DNA of 36,586 nt from Nitrospinota bacterium (GTDB taxonomy: Bacteria; JAUXIQ01), in the NCBI GenBank assembly GCA_030620925.1, contig JAUXIQ010000001.1, forward strand, positions 1-36,586. The letters run 5' to 3'. The position numbers and the translations under genes were made by a program. Shown one piece after another: positions 7,197 to 15,037 of the stretch (position 1 is its first letter; every line of letters starts with the position of its first letter). The notes below the pieces were generated by a model. It did no database searches and had not been told where the DNA came from. It saw nothing but the letters and a program-made list of their open reading frames with translations.

Positions 7197-7376
7197 ATGG
7201 GAATTTTTAAAAACACCGCGGATAGATTCGGGACGTTGATGGAACTTTTTCATTTCTTCTGGGAACGTAAGCTCTGGTGGCTTATCCCCGTTGTAGCCGT
7301 GTTAGCGCTTTTAGGCATACTGATGATTTTCGCCCAGGGGACGGGCATAGCGCCGTTCATTTATGCATTGTTCTAA
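7197..7376 (+). CDS. DUF5989-like small membrane protein
   Basis: A 59-residue protein three bases after the carbamoyltransferase stop. It begins MGIFKNTADRFGTLMEL, then 'FFWERKLWWLIPVVAVLALLGILMIFAQGTG', and ends 'APFIYALF'. The 'RKLWWL-IP' entry to a single membrane span followed by 'FAQGTG-APFIYALF' matches the DUF5989 pattern known to me from carbamoyltransferase gene clusters, where such proteins are usually 45-60 residues. Function unassigned. The very short spacing and shared strand indicate one transcript with the two genes before it. The ribosome-binding site is weak (AGGAATAGGC), so translation is probably coupled to the upstream gene. Confidence 0.85.
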   Translation: MGIFKNTADRFGTLMELFHFFWERKLWWLIPVVAVLALLGILMIFAQGTGIAPFIYALF

Positions 7377-7510
7377 AGCGGACTATGTGCTCGAGACCGG
7401 GAAAAGAAAAAACACCGTAATCGACGGACTATCGCTCCCCGCGTTTCTCCGCGCTCTGAACGCCTTTATAAGCACGGGCCGTTAACCACTCCTGATAAAG
7501 GCTGGTGGAT

Positions 7511-8842
7511 ATGAAAAAAGAATGGATCATAGCGGCGGCAACCATCATCGTTACATTACTCGTAGCCCTCGGGCTTATCCGATGGATGGCGCCACAGCTT
7601 ATAGGGATACCGGCCGATTTGCAGTTGGTCAAGGTCAACAAAAAAATACCGCCATTTTATGAAGGCATCTTCCGACAGGAGGATTACCGTTCTCAAGCGA
7701 AGTTACTTAACGACCCCTACACGCGTGTGCGGGCAAGACCCTTATATCAAAAAAGTTTAACCTGGGGGCCTCATGATATTCTGGGTTTTCGGAACCGTTT
7801 CGTGCCCAACGTCGCGGATATCGTGGTTATCGGCGACAGCCAGACATACGGCAACAACGTTTTTTTGGAAGAGAACTGGCCGAGCCGGCTTGCATGGCAT
7901 CTGGGGGAGAAAAAACCGGTACTTTACAGCATGGCCACAGGTGGATGGGGCGCAGTCCAATATATGGATATTTTTGAAAAGGCTCTGCTGTTCAAGCCCC
8001 GTGTGGTTGTGGTCGCCTTTTATAGCGGCAACGATTCACTGGAATCCTTCCATCTGGCCTACAGCGTAAAGCGATGGGCTCATTTAAGGCCCAACCTGAA
8101 GCTCAACGCCTCTGATATGCCACCCGGTAAATATCCTCCACCCGAATCCGAATGGTGGCCGGTAGTTTTCAAGGACGGTGTTAAGACCACCTTTACGCCT
8201 AAACATCGATTGGGCTCAAACATGGATCATCCCGCCGTCAAAGCGGGTTATGCCATCATGAAGGAAACAGCGCGGCAGATGAGCGATTCGGCCGGAAAAT
8301 CGAACGTACGGGTGGTGTTCATCATCATTCCCACCAAGGAGCTGGTTTTCGCTGAAAAAGTCAGGCGCGAAGGGATCGATGCGTCTTCAGATTATCTGGC
8401 ATTGATCGGCTCCGAGGGAAAAAATTATAAAGACCTTGCTTCGGAGCTCAAAATGCTTCCTAATGCTGTATATGTTGACCTATTGACACCGATGCGGCAA
8501 GAAGCGCTTACGGTGCCGTTATATCCACCCACCACAGACGGCCACCCCGTCGCAGCGGGCTATAATTTTATAGCACGAGTAGTTGCGCCTGTCGTGGATG
8601 GATACATTCCTGTGAGGCCGAGGGGATTGCTGCTGCTGGAGACTTCTCCGAAGGATCACTTTCCTGTTCTGGCCGACGATGACGGCGTTTGGCTTTTCAG
8701 GTCACGGAAAATTATCATAGCCAATGGATGGAGAACCGGTAATATTCCTATAGTGCAGCCCAGGGATATAGCTACTCTTCCCCTGCGCGGTGTAATCACA
8801 ACGGTCGATCCCCAGCGTTTCGGCCCCCCATCCATCGAATAG
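7511..8842 (+). CDS. Membrane-anchored SGNH/GDSL-type hydrolase
   Basis: A 443-residue protein with an N-terminal membrane anchor (about residues 5-25) and an SGNH hydrolase domain facing outward. Blocks seen: GDSQTYG at 108-114 with nucleophile Ser110, the block II glycine in GGWG (144-147), GND at 173-175, and D-G-H at 343-345 supplying the catalytic Asp and His. After about residue 365 a C-terminal extension of some 75 residues has no recognised domain. A GTG six bases upstream also gives an open frame, but AAAGG lies 9 bases before the ATG at 7511 and too close to the GTG. SGNH enzymes remove or transfer acyl groups on glycans and lipids; with the carbamoyltransferase 130 bases upstream it may act on the same surface polymer. 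The substrate is not known. Confidence 0.85.
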   Translation: MKKEWIIAAATIIVTLLVALGLIRWMAPQLIGIPADLQLVKVNKKIPPFYEGIFRQEDYRSQAKLLNDPYTRVRARPLYQKSLTWGPHDILGFRNRFVPNVADIVVIGDSQTYGNNVFLEENWPSRLAWHLGEKKPVLYSMATGGWGAVQYMDIFEKALLFKPRVVVVAFYSGNDSLESFHLAYSVKRWAHLRPNLKLNASDMPPGKYPPPESEWWPVVFKDGVKTTFTPKHRLGSNMDHPAVKAGYAIMKETARQMSDSAGKSNVRVVFIIIPTKELVFAEKVRREGIDASSDYLALIGSEGKNYKDLASELKMLPNAVYVDLLTPMRQEALTVPLYPPTTDGHPVAAGYNFIARVVAPVVDGYIPVRPRGLLLLETSPKDHFPVLADDDGVWLFRSRKIIIANGWRTGNIPIVQPRDIATLPLRGVITTVDPQRFGPPSIE

Positions 8843-8866
8843 GATAGTGAACCACTCTATAACACT

Positions 8867-9559
8867 CTATCTGAACTTATACCCTCTCGTAGAAATACAC
8901 ATTAAACAGGTGTCCACCACCCGGGGATCATACAAGATACCACTGTTCCTGGAGAGCTCCTGCAACGCGTAATCCATGTCCCGGGAGGGTCGGTAAGCTC
9001 TCTGAGAGGTAATGGCTTCCACAACGTCTGCTACGCCCAGAATCCTTGCTTCGATGGAAATGCTCTCACCCGTTAACCCTGAGGGGTAACCGGCACCATT
9101 AATCCGCTCATGGTGTTGAAGCACAATGTCCGCAACCGGCCAGGGAAATTCTACTTCCTTTAACATGTGGAATCCTACCTTGGGGTGAGTCCTGATGAGG
9201 TCTTTCTCGACTTCGGATAACGGGTCGGGCTTGATCAAAATTTCCGAAGGTATTATCAGCTTTCCGAGGTCATGAACAACTCCGGCCATACGAATGCCGT
9301 CAATCTGTCCCTCTGAAAGCCCCATCGCTGTTGCTATGGTGCGGGCCAGGTCGGCTGAACGGCGTTGATGCCCCGCCGAGTTGGGGTCCTTGCTTTCAAC
9401 AGTCAGTGCTATTACGTTTATCATCCCTCCCAGGGCTTTTCGTAGCTTATCGAGGTGCTGTTCAATCTCCCTGAGCTTCCGTTCCTGTTCTGCGAAGCTC
9501 TTTCTTAAAGCTTCCTTCGCATCTTCCGGCACATCTTGTCTATCAAATATCTCTTCCAT
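8867..9559 (-). CDS. HD-GYP domain protein, probable cyclic-di-GMP phosphodiesterase
   Basis: A 230-residue protein. Residues 10-45 are a charged predicted coiled coil; an HD-GYP domain fills the rest. Metal and catalytic motifs are in place: His64, HDLGK at 96-100, His125, HH at 149-150, and the signature ING-AGYPSGL around 153-162. The usual 'D-G-x-G-Y-P' is here N-G-A-G-Y-P, a mild variant. HD-GYP proteins hydrolyse cyclic-di-GMP or related cyclic dinucleotides. There is no receiver, PAS or GAF domain, so the input signal would come through the coiled coil or a partner. The start lacks a clear Shine-Dalgarno site, but a promoter candidate lies at 9593-9622, giving a short leader. The gene stands alone and converges with the SGNH gene, 24 bases away. 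Confidence 0.9.
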   Translation of the reverse strand: MEEIFDRQDVPEDAKEALRKSFAEQERKLREIEQHLDKLRKALGGMINVIALTVESKDPNSAGHQRRSADLARTIATAMGLSEGQIDGIRMAGVVHDLGKLIIPSEILIKPDPLSEVEKDLIRTHPKVGFHMLKEVEFPWPVADIVLQHHERINGAGYPSGLTGESISIEARILGVADVVEAITSQRAYRPSRDMDYALQELSRNSGILYDPRVVDTCLMCISTRGYKFR

Positions 9560-9592
9560 TTCTAAATTTTATAACCCCAATTTGGTCACTAC

Positions 9593-9622
9593 ATATTAGC
9601 AAAATATAACTTATATTGTCAA
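9593..9622 (-). promoter_or_regulatory. Candidate sigma-70 promoter for the HD-GYP gene
   Basis: On the minus strand a perfect TTGACA (9622-9617) is followed after 18 bases by TAATAT (9598-9593). The predicted transcription start near 9586 would leave a leader of about 27 bases before the ATG at 9559. The -10 matches consensus at four of six positions. Confidence 0.5.
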
Positions 9623-9772
9623 GTAATAAGCTTGCCTATGTATGTTTGCCGCAGGCTCCCCGCTGACCTTCTCTCGATACGACGAATCGCCCGCAAGCCG
9701 TCTCCTGCCCCATACTGTTTGGCATTAAACAACTGTATGAACTCCCCGCCTTGAAACAGGGATAGTTTAAAA
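9623..9772 (-). other. Unassigned moderately GC-rich segment in an AT-rich gap, possible coding relic or mobile repeat
   Basis: The 300-base gap between the HD-GYP and dehydrogenase genes holds AT-rich promoter-like DNA at both ends. In the middle is a block of higher GC content with one open minus-strand frame. It reads 'LSLFQGGEFIQLFNAKQYG', then a stretch rich in arginine, and ends 'RQTYIGKLIT'. There is no start codon or ribosome-binding site at its beginning; the open frame only reaches an ATG by running into the dehydrogenase gene. I do not recognise it. It could be the remnant of a gene or a copy of a repeat. Confidence 0.3.
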
Positions 9773-9785
9773 CCAGTATTTATTG

Positions 9786-9813
9786 TTATACTACCAAAAA
9801 TATGAGATAAAAT
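9786..9813 (+). promoter_or_regulatory. Weak promoter candidate for the short-chain dehydrogenase gene
   Basis: TTATAC (9786-9791), a 16-base spacer and TAAAAT (9808-9813) precede the ATG at 9860 by about 46 bases. The -35 fits consensus poorly, while the -10 differs at one position. No better candidate is seen in this gap on the plus strand. Confidence 0.33.
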
Positions 9814-9859
9814 ATAGGTCGCATTTTCATAAAAGGCGAACATGAACCAGGGGTGAGCA

Positions 9860-10648
9860 ATGAAACTAAAAGATAAAGTTGCCATAGTGACAGGTGCGGG
9901 CAGGGGGGTGGGGAAGTTTATAGCAATGGCTTTTGCGGATGAAGGGGCCAAGGTCGCGGTGGCGGCCAGAACGGAGCAGGAGATAGAAGAGGTGGCCCTT
10001 GAGATAACGACCGCAGGAGGCCAGGCCACAGCGATTAGAGCGGATGTCTCGCAAGAAGCCGATGTAGACCGGCTGATGGAGGAAACCTGCCGCAGTTACG
10101 GCGCCATAGATATTCTGGTGAACAACGCCGCCGTAAGCGGCCCCTTCAGGCGGATAGAGGAGATCAGCCCGGAAGAATGGCGCCGGACGACCGATATAAA
10201 TTTTATCGGCCTGTTCCTCTGCTGCCGCGCCGCCATCCCTTACCTTAAGAAAAAGGGAAAGGGGAAAATTATCAACCTGTTATCGGCCAAGTCGAGCATG
10301 CCCATGCTATCCTCTTACTACTCCACGAAGTTGGCCGTTCGGGCTATCACCGAATCGCTGGCCGCGGAAACCAAGCATCTCAACATAGATGTGAACGGGT
10401 TTCATCCCGGCGGCGTGCATGAGGGCATGCTGGGTTCCCTCCTCGAGAACCTCAACACCCTCCAGGAAGACGACCCGGTGAAGGAGTACTTCGACCGGTG
10501 GCTGAAGCGTGTGGAGACGGGTACCGTGCCCCCTGATCATGCCGCCAGACTGGCCGTCTATCTGGCCTCAGAGGAGTCGGACGGCGTGACGGGCAACAAC
10601 TTCTCGGTCTACGACAAGAGGTTCAGCGAACTTTTCCAAGGGGTATAA
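9860..10648 (+). CDS. Short-chain dehydrogenase/reductase (SDR) family oxidoreductase
   Basis: A 262-residue classical SDR. The dinucleotide-binding motif TGAGRGVG is at 11-18, NNAA at 88-91, and the catalytic set is Ser142, Tyr153 and Lys157 (YxxxK). An AGGGGTGAG site just upstream supports the ATG. The segment after the active site ('HPGGVHEGML') replaces the usual PG-motif region and should shape the substrate pocket; the C-terminus 'G-V-T-G-N-N-F-S-V-Y-D' differs from the usual 'GG' ending. It is not in an operon: the genes either side are on the other strand and a palindromic repeat follows at 10672. FabG-like sequence does not tell whether it reduces an acyl substrate, a sugar or a xenobiotic ketone, so no substrate is proposed. 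Confidence 0.88.
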   Translation: MKLKDKVAIVTGAGRGVGKFIAMAFADEGAKVAVAARTEQEIEEVALEITTAGGQATAIRADVSQEADVDRLMEETCRSYGAIDILVNNAAVSGPFRRIEEISPEEWRRTTDINFIGLFLCCRAAIPYLKKKGKGKIINLLSAKSSMPMLSSYYSTKLAVRAITESLAAETKHLNIDVNGFHPGGVHEGMLGSLLENLNTLQEDDPVKEYFDRWLKRVETGTVPPDHAARLAVYLASEESDGVTGNNFSVYDKRFSELFQGV

Positions 10649-10671
10649 TAGGTGTGGGGGAACCCTATCAT

Positions 10672-10715
10672 GTTATTCTGAACGGAGTCCCGCGGAAGGC
10701 GGGATTCAGAATGAC
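10672..10715. repeat. Palindromic intergenic element (ATTCTGA...TCAGAAT type)
   Basis: GTTATTCTGAA and TTCAGAATGAC are outer arms, and TCCCGC/GCGGGA is an inner stem around a GGAAG loop. Related elements with CAGAATGAC ends lie at 30415, 30556, 30731 and 31681. It sits 24 bases after the dehydrogenase stop and could act as its transcription end. The rest of this gap (10716-10821) holds a second TCCCGC-type fragment near 10784. Confidence 0.75.
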
Positions 10716-10821
10716 AGTGGCCGACTGGCGTGTTTACCTTTCGAATCGCGGCAAGATGCCGCTCCAACGATAATTTAATTCCGTAGTCCCGCGGAAGGCA
10801 GGGTTTACTAAAAAGGTCCCC

Positions 10822-11619
10822 TCAAGACCCGTTCTTGCTCCCCGCGGGGCACACCCTCACGCACTCGAAGCAGGAGTAGAATTCCCCGGTCATGGCCGAC
10901 TGCCATAGCTCCCAGAAAACGGGGCTCTTAATCAGCTCGACCCCTTCTTCCTGAGGCAGGGTGGTCATCTTAAGGAAAAATTTTGTCCAGCCGTAGCTGC
11001 CGCCGTCTTTGAACAGGCTGCGGATACATTTTCCAAGGTCCGTTTTCCCCTCCTCGCTGAGCGCCTGCTGGGGACATGCCTCCAGGCAGAGCATGCAATC
11101 GGAGCAGAGGTCGTCTTCTATCTTCTCGTCGGGAGCGAGGTCGGCGTCGGTCATGATCGCCGTGAACCGGATGCGGGGGCCGAAGCGGGGAGTCAAGATC
11201 AAATTGTTCTTGCCGAAAACCCCCAGCCCCGATTCCCGGGCCAGATGGCGGTATGAGACGTCGGCCAGCATGCCGTTCGTCTCTTTGACCATGGGCTGCG
11301 GGAGGTGGGTGGGGAAGGGCATGGCTTTGAAACCCATATCCTCCAGGTAGCGGGCCACCACGTAGCTCTGGCGGTCCAACTCGTGGTAAAGGGCGCCCGT
11401 GCTCTGCAGGGCCATGCGCACGTTAACGTCTGCGCAGGCAATGGAAGAGTTCAGCATTCGCACCCCCCAAACCAGCACGGATTCGGCGCCGTCCATAACC
11501 GCACCATGGTTCTGTATATATCCGGGGAGACCTTTAAGATCATCGACTCTGCAGATGCCGACAACGTCCGCCCCCTGTTCGAGAACCTTGCTCTTCAGCT
11601 CTTCAGCCTTTATCTTCAT
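10822..11619 (-). CDS. QueG-like iron-sulfur protein with two 4Fe-4S clusters
   Basis: A 265-residue protein of the epoxyqueuosine reductase (COG1600) superfamily. The middle 'SGLGVFGKNNLILTPRFGPR' block is the family signature. C-x2-C-x2-C-x3-CP (in CSDCMLCLEACP) plus a distant cysteine, and a later CFECVRVCP, form the two cluster sites. True QueG is usually 310-380 residues and reduces epoxyqueuosine in tRNA using cobalamin; this one is shorter. The same fold is shared with reductive dehalogenases, but no Tat signal is present. So it is a cytosolic Fe-S oxidoreductase, possibly cobalamin-dependent, with no certain substrate. The ATG at 11619 is preferred because GGGAGGAG ends about seven bases before it; the ATG at 11625 abuts that site. 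It follows the radical SAM gene by about 120 bases. Confidence 0.8.
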   Translation of the reverse strand: MKIKAEELKSKVLEQGADVVGICRVDDLKGLPGYIQNHGAVMDGAESVLVWGVRMLNSSIACADVNVRMALQSTGALYHELDRQSYVVARYLEDMGFKAMPFPTHLPQPMVKETNGMLADVSYRHLARESGLGVFGKNNLILTPRFGPRIRFTAIMTDADLAPDEKIEDDLCSDCMLCLEACPQQALSEEGKTDLGKCIRSLFKDGGSYGWTKFFLKMTTLPQEEGVELIKSPVFWELWQSAMTGEFYSCFECVRVCPAGSKNGS

Positions 11620-11745
11620 TATCATCTCCTCCCAAACACTTCATTTAAAGAAACCTTTAGGCCACAACCCTTCGCCTGATCATCATTGGTATCCGGGGCA
11701 GCTTTGTTTAGGCGGGTTATTGAAAGGAAGCCAGTGCCGCTGGTC

Positions 11746-12828
11746 TCACGCATGAACGGGGAGGTCTCTGGTTCTGCCCTCCCACTTCCGACCCTCCCAT
11801 TCCAGCAGCATCATGTCATCAGCCAGTCCGGGCATCGCTTTCACTTCCACGCCGTTAAGGGAGAAGGTTTCCTTCAGCAGTCTTACGTTGCCGTTCCTCT
11901 GCCCCCTGAAGTTGGACAGGTTGCGCGGAGAAAGGGTAAACAGCGCTCGCCCGCCTTCGGCTTCCATGCTCCGCAGACCCTGCTCTGCAACCCGTCTAAG
12001 AATATATGATTCCACAAGCTGACGCAGCGCCGGATGGTGCGGACCCGCCACCACTGCTCCGCTCTCCAGCATCCCGGTATGTTGAAGACCCAGCCTGATT
12101 ACGGGGATGCTTTCAACCCGGAAGGCAGTCAGCATGCGGGCGGAAAGCGGGATAACTTCCTCCAGCCCCAGAGGCCGGTATTCCCCTCGCAGGTACATCC
12201 CGCACAGCTCGGTGCCCCTGATCACCACCGTGGGATATATGCGCACCATGTGGGGCTTGAGCTTTATGACTTTCCCGGTGGTGAGCATATCGCTGGCTGC
12301 GTCCGCCCCCGGAAGCCCGGGCATCAACTGCACGCCGACGCTGAAGCCCTGCTCTTTCAGGTGTCGCACGGCTTCTTCTGATTGAAGCGCGGTATGGCCC
12401 CGGCGGGATAAACGGAGCACTGCATCGTCCATGGACTGCACACCCAGCTCCACCGTCTCCACCCCATGCCGCATTAACAACTCCAGAACAGGGCCGTCTA
12501 TTCCGTCGGGCCTGGTGGAAATCCTGATTCCCTGAACCAACCCTTCATCCCTGGCGGCCACAGCCTGCCTGAGATAGGCTTCCTGGACGTTAAGGGACAG
12601 GCAGGTGAAACTGCCTCCGTAAAAGGCAAGCTCCCGCAGGGCGGGCCGAGCATTCCCAGGCGCACAACGGTGGATGCGATTTGCCCGGAGAACTTCGAGG
12701 ATATCCCCAGGTTTTACACCGCGGCTGCGACCTGTTATCGAGTGCTGGTCGCAGAACACACAGAGGTGCGGACAACCCTCATGGGGAATGAAAAAAGGGA
12801 CGATTTTATACTTCCGGGTGCGGCTCAT
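11746..12828 (-). CDS. Elp3-related radical SAM protein
   Basis: A 360-residue radical SAM protein of the COG1243/Elp3-like group. The N-terminus 'KIVPFFIPHEGCPHLCVFCDQ' holds the C-x3-C-x2-C cluster motif (CPHLCVFC). 'ELAFYGGSFTCL', 'RISTRPDGI', 'ETVELGVQSMDD' and 'QLMPGLPG' are the standard conserved strands of the barrel. It lacks the C-terminal acetyltransferase domain of true Elp3, so wobble-uridine acetyl transfer is not expected; the actual reaction is unassigned. In many clostridial-type genomes a protein like this follows rnc, as it does here (92 bases downstream), so it probably belongs to the fatty-acid/rnc operon. Its function there is not known to me. Confidence 0.88.
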   Translation of the reverse strand: MSRTRKYKIVPFFIPHEGCPHLCVFCDQHSITGRSRGVKPGDILEVLRANRIHRCAPGNARPALRELAFYGGSFTCLSLNVQEAYLRQAVAARDEGLVQGIRISTRPDGIDGPVLELLMRHGVETVELGVQSMDDAVLRLSRRGHTALQSEEAVRHLKEQGFSVGVQLMPGLPGADAASDMLTTGKVIKLKPHMVRIYPTVVIRGTELCGMYLRGEYRPLGLEEVIPLSARMLTAFRVESIPVIRLGLQHTGMLESGAVVAGPHHPALRQLVESYILRRVAEQGLRSMEAEGGRALFTLSPRNLSNFRGQRNGNVRLLKETFSLNGVEVKAMPGLADDMMLLEWEGRKWEGRTRDLPVHA

Positions 12829-12920
12829 TCGGGAACGGCCTTATCGGGATGCATGAAGTGATATTCTCGACAACCCGCATCAGGCGGGGTAAATAAGAGC
12901 CCTCACAAAATCTTATTCGA

Positions 12921-13652
12921 TCACTGAGGTTTCTCGTCTTCTATATCTTTTTCCAGCAGCTCTGTTAACGCCTCCCTGGCGGCGTGTTGTTCGGCGACTT
13001 TTTTGCTTTTCCCGCGTCCGCTGCCTATTACCCTACCTTCCAGCGCCAACTGAACCAGGAAGACCTTCTTATGATCAGGCCCCTCTTCGCTCACCACCCG
13101 ATAACGGGGGACACAGCCCAGCCTGTTCTGAGTATACTCCTGGAGTCTGCTCTTGTAATCCCCCTGATTGCCCCCCAGCGAAACTTTCTCGATATCCTGC
13201 TCCAGGAAGGGAAGGATGATCCGATACGCCTCATTGAAACCCCCATCGAGGTAAATGGCCGCAGCCACCGCCTCGAAGGCGTTTGCCAGCAGAGAATGCT
13301 TTTTTCTCCCGCCGCTCGATTCCTCGCCCTTGCCCATGAGCAGATGCTTCCCCAGCTCCATTCGGCGGGCGATGCTGGAGAGGGTGGTTTCGCTGGCCAC
13401 TGCTGACCGAAGCTTGGAAAGTTCCCCTTCGCTTCTCTCAGGAAAACGCTTGAGGGAATAATCTCTGATTACAAGGTCAATGACGGCGTCCCCGACGAAC
13501 TCCAGGCGCTCGTTATCCCTGCTCTTGACTCCGTTTTGATCTACGTAGGATTTATGGGTGAGCGCTCGATCGAGGAGGGAAAGTTCTCGAAAACGAAACC
13601 TCAAACTTTTCTGGAACTTTTTCAGCTCCTGTTGTCGTTCTTTGGCTATCAT
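12921..13652 (-). CDS. rnc: Ribonuclease III
   Basis: A 243-residue RNase III. The catalytic signature NERLEFVGDAV lies at 47-57 with Glu51 and Asp55 as metal ligands. The second catalytic region, 'LLANAFEAVAAAIYLDGG', keeps the essential Glu127 but has Asn124 where Escherichia coli has Asp114. That substitution occurs in other bacterial enzymes and probably keeps activity. A double-stranded RNA-binding domain follows from about 165 ('DYKSRLQEYTQ') to 235 ('KVAEQHAAREALTEL'). Role: rRNA precursor and mRNA processing. It sits between fabF and the radical SAM gene, as in many clostridial and Chloroflexota operons. The ribosome-binding site is weak and a stem-loop at 13671-13702 lies just upstream, in the fabF-rnc gap, where RNase III might act on its own message. 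Confidence 0.96.
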   Translation of the reverse strand: MIAKERQQELKKFQKSLRFRFRELSLLDRALTHKSYVDQNGVKSRDNERLEFVGDAVIDLVIRDYSLKRFPERSEGELSKLRSAVASETTLSSIARRMELGKHLLMGKGEESSGGRKKHSLLANAFEAVAAAIYLDGGFNEAYRIILPFLEQDIEKVSLGGNQGDYKSRLQEYTQNRLGCVPRYRVVSEEGPDHKKVFLVQLALEGRVIGSGRGKSKKVAEQHAAREALTELLEKDIEDEKPQ

Positions 13653-13670
13653 GTAAGGTATGCGGATTTT

Positions 13671-13702
13671 GAGGGGAGCCTTTCCTCGGAAAAGTTCCCC
13701 TC
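13671..13702. repeat. GAGGGGA/TCCCCTC stem-loop between fabF and rnc
   Basis: GAGGGGA-GCCTTTCC-TC-GGAAAAGT-TCCCCTC folds into an almost complete hairpin. It resembles the stem-loops at 94-129 and 1558-1595 in layout. There is no U-run on the minus strand, so strong termination is not expected; attenuation or RNA processing between fabF and rnc is possible. An eight-G run lies nearby at 13731-13738. Confidence 0.55.
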
Positions 13703-13781
13703 AAGACCCCTTTTCTATCCTGTTCGGACCGGGGGGGGCGTTGTCCCTTCCGCCCCATGGCCCCGGTGTTATAACCTATGC

Positions 13782-15032
13782 TTATGCTTCGTACCTCTTC
13801 AAAACGATGCTGGCGTTTGTGCCTCCGAACCCGAAGGAGTTGGACATAGCATTAACCAAGTCCATCTTCCTCGCTTCATTGGGGACATAGTCCAGATCAC
13901 ACTCCGGATCGGGGGTCTCGTAGTTTATGGTGGGCGGTAACAGGCCGTGGTTAATGGCGTAGGTGGTGAAAATTGCCTCTATCCCACCGGCGCCGCCCAG
14001 CAGGTGCCCGGTCATTGATTTGGTAGAGCTTACCGCCAGCTTGTAGGCGTGCTCTCCGAAAACACGCCTGATGGCCAGGCTCTCGATCTTGTCGTTAAAC
14101 TGGGTGCCCGTCCCGTGGGCATTTATATACTGCAAATCGTGAGTCTCAATTCCGGCGTTCTTCAAGGCCGCCTTCATGCAACTGTAGGCCCCTTCGCCGT
14201 TGGGGTCGGGCATGGTGATATGGTATGCGTCGGCCGACATTCCGTATCCCACTATCTCGGCGTAGATATTGGCTTTCCTGGCCTTGGCGTGCTCCAGCTC
14301 CTCCAGTATCAGTATGCCCGCGCCTTCACCCACCACGAAGCCATCCCTGTCGAGGTCGAAGGGCCGGCTGGCGCTTTTAGGGTCTCCGTTTCTGGTGGAG
14401 AGAGCTCTCATACTACAAAATCCTCCAACCCCCAGGGGCGTGATAACCGACTCTGCGCCTCCGGCTATCATGGCGTCGGCGTCTCCCCTCTGAATGACTC
14501 TAAAGGATTCGCCGATAGCATGGGTTCCGGCCGTGCACGCGGTGGAAATACACGAGTTGGGCCCCTTGGCCCCCGTGCGCATGGATATATGTCCGGAGGC
14601 CAGATTGGGCAGCACGTAGGGGATGAAAAAGGGAGATATCCTGCGATTCCCTTTTTCCTCCAGGACGGAATGATATTTTTCTATCCCCGGCAGACCTCCC
14701 AGGCCCACACCCACTATCACCCCGACCCTGCCGGCATTACCGTTCTTAATGGTTAGAGCGGAATCTTCCACGGCCATGGTGCCAGCGGCTATGGCGTACT
14801 GAATGAAGACATCCATCTTTTTTTCTTCTTTTTTGTCTATGTACTCAAAGGGATCAAATCCCTTGACTTCGGCGGCGATACGCGTAGGGAAATCACTGGT
14901 ATCGAATCGCGTAATCTCCCCAATGCCTGACTCGCCCTTGCTCAGGGCCTCCCAGCTCTCCTTGGCGCTATTGCCCAGTGGAGTGATTGCGCCTACTCCT
15001 GGTATAACCACTCTTCTTTCCAGTATGATCAC
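13782..15032 (-). CDS. fabF: 3-oxoacyl-ACP synthase II
   Basis: Beta-ketoacyl-ACP synthase II elongates acyl-ACP with malonyl-ACP. The Cys-His-His set is present: the active cysteine in [13 protein letters not shown] (Cys166 counted from the GTG), then NAHGTGT and GHLLGG, with the conserved Lys in SSTKSMTG. Length (413-416) is normal. The coordinates use the outermost legal start, GTG at 15032. That GTG lies inside a full-length Shine-Dalgarno sequence (AGGAGGTGATC, 15037-15027), so the real start is probably the in-frame CTG at 15023, eight bases after AGGAGG, giving a protein that begins M-E-R-R-V-V-I as most FabF proteins do. It follows acpP by about 136 bases in the fatty-acid operon. No separate FabH is seen here. 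Confidence 0.96.
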   Translation of the reverse strand: MIILERRVVIPGVGAITPLGNSAKESWEALSKGESGIGEITRFDTSDFPTRIAAEVKGFDPFEYIDKKEEKKMDVFIQYAIAAGTMAVEDSALTIKNGNAGRVGVIVGVGLGGLPGIEKYHSVLEEKGNRRISPFFIPYVLPNLASGHISMRTGAKGPNSCISTACTAGTHAIGESFRVIQRGDADAMIAGGAESVITPLGVGGFCSMRALSTRNGDPKSASRPFDLDRDGFVVGEGAGILILEELEHAKARKANIYAEIVGYGMSADAYHITMPDPNGEGAYSCMKAALKNAGIETHDLQYINAHGTGTQFNDKIESLAIRRVFGEHAYKLAVSSTKSMTGHLLGGAGGIEAIFTTYAINHGLLPPTINYETPDPECDLDYVPNEARKMDLVNAMSNSFGFGGTNASIVLKRYEA

Positions 15033-15037
15033 CTCCT
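15027..15037 (-). promoter_or_regulatory. Full-length Shine-Dalgarno sequence of fabF
   Basis: On the minus strand AGGAGGTGATC is complementary to the whole usual anti-Shine-Dalgarno tail of 16S rRNA. The GTG codon at 15032-15030 is part of it and so is a poor start. Going downstream, in-frame codons are ATC, ATA and then CTG (15023-15021) at ideal spacing. Confidence 0.75.

Noticed and set aside
7363-7485. 40-codon plus-strand frame overlapping the end of the DUF5989-like gene
   Set aside because: No ribosome-binding site, overlaps the coding end of the small gene, and no recognisable product. It may explain the gap before the SGNH gene, but there is no positive evidence.
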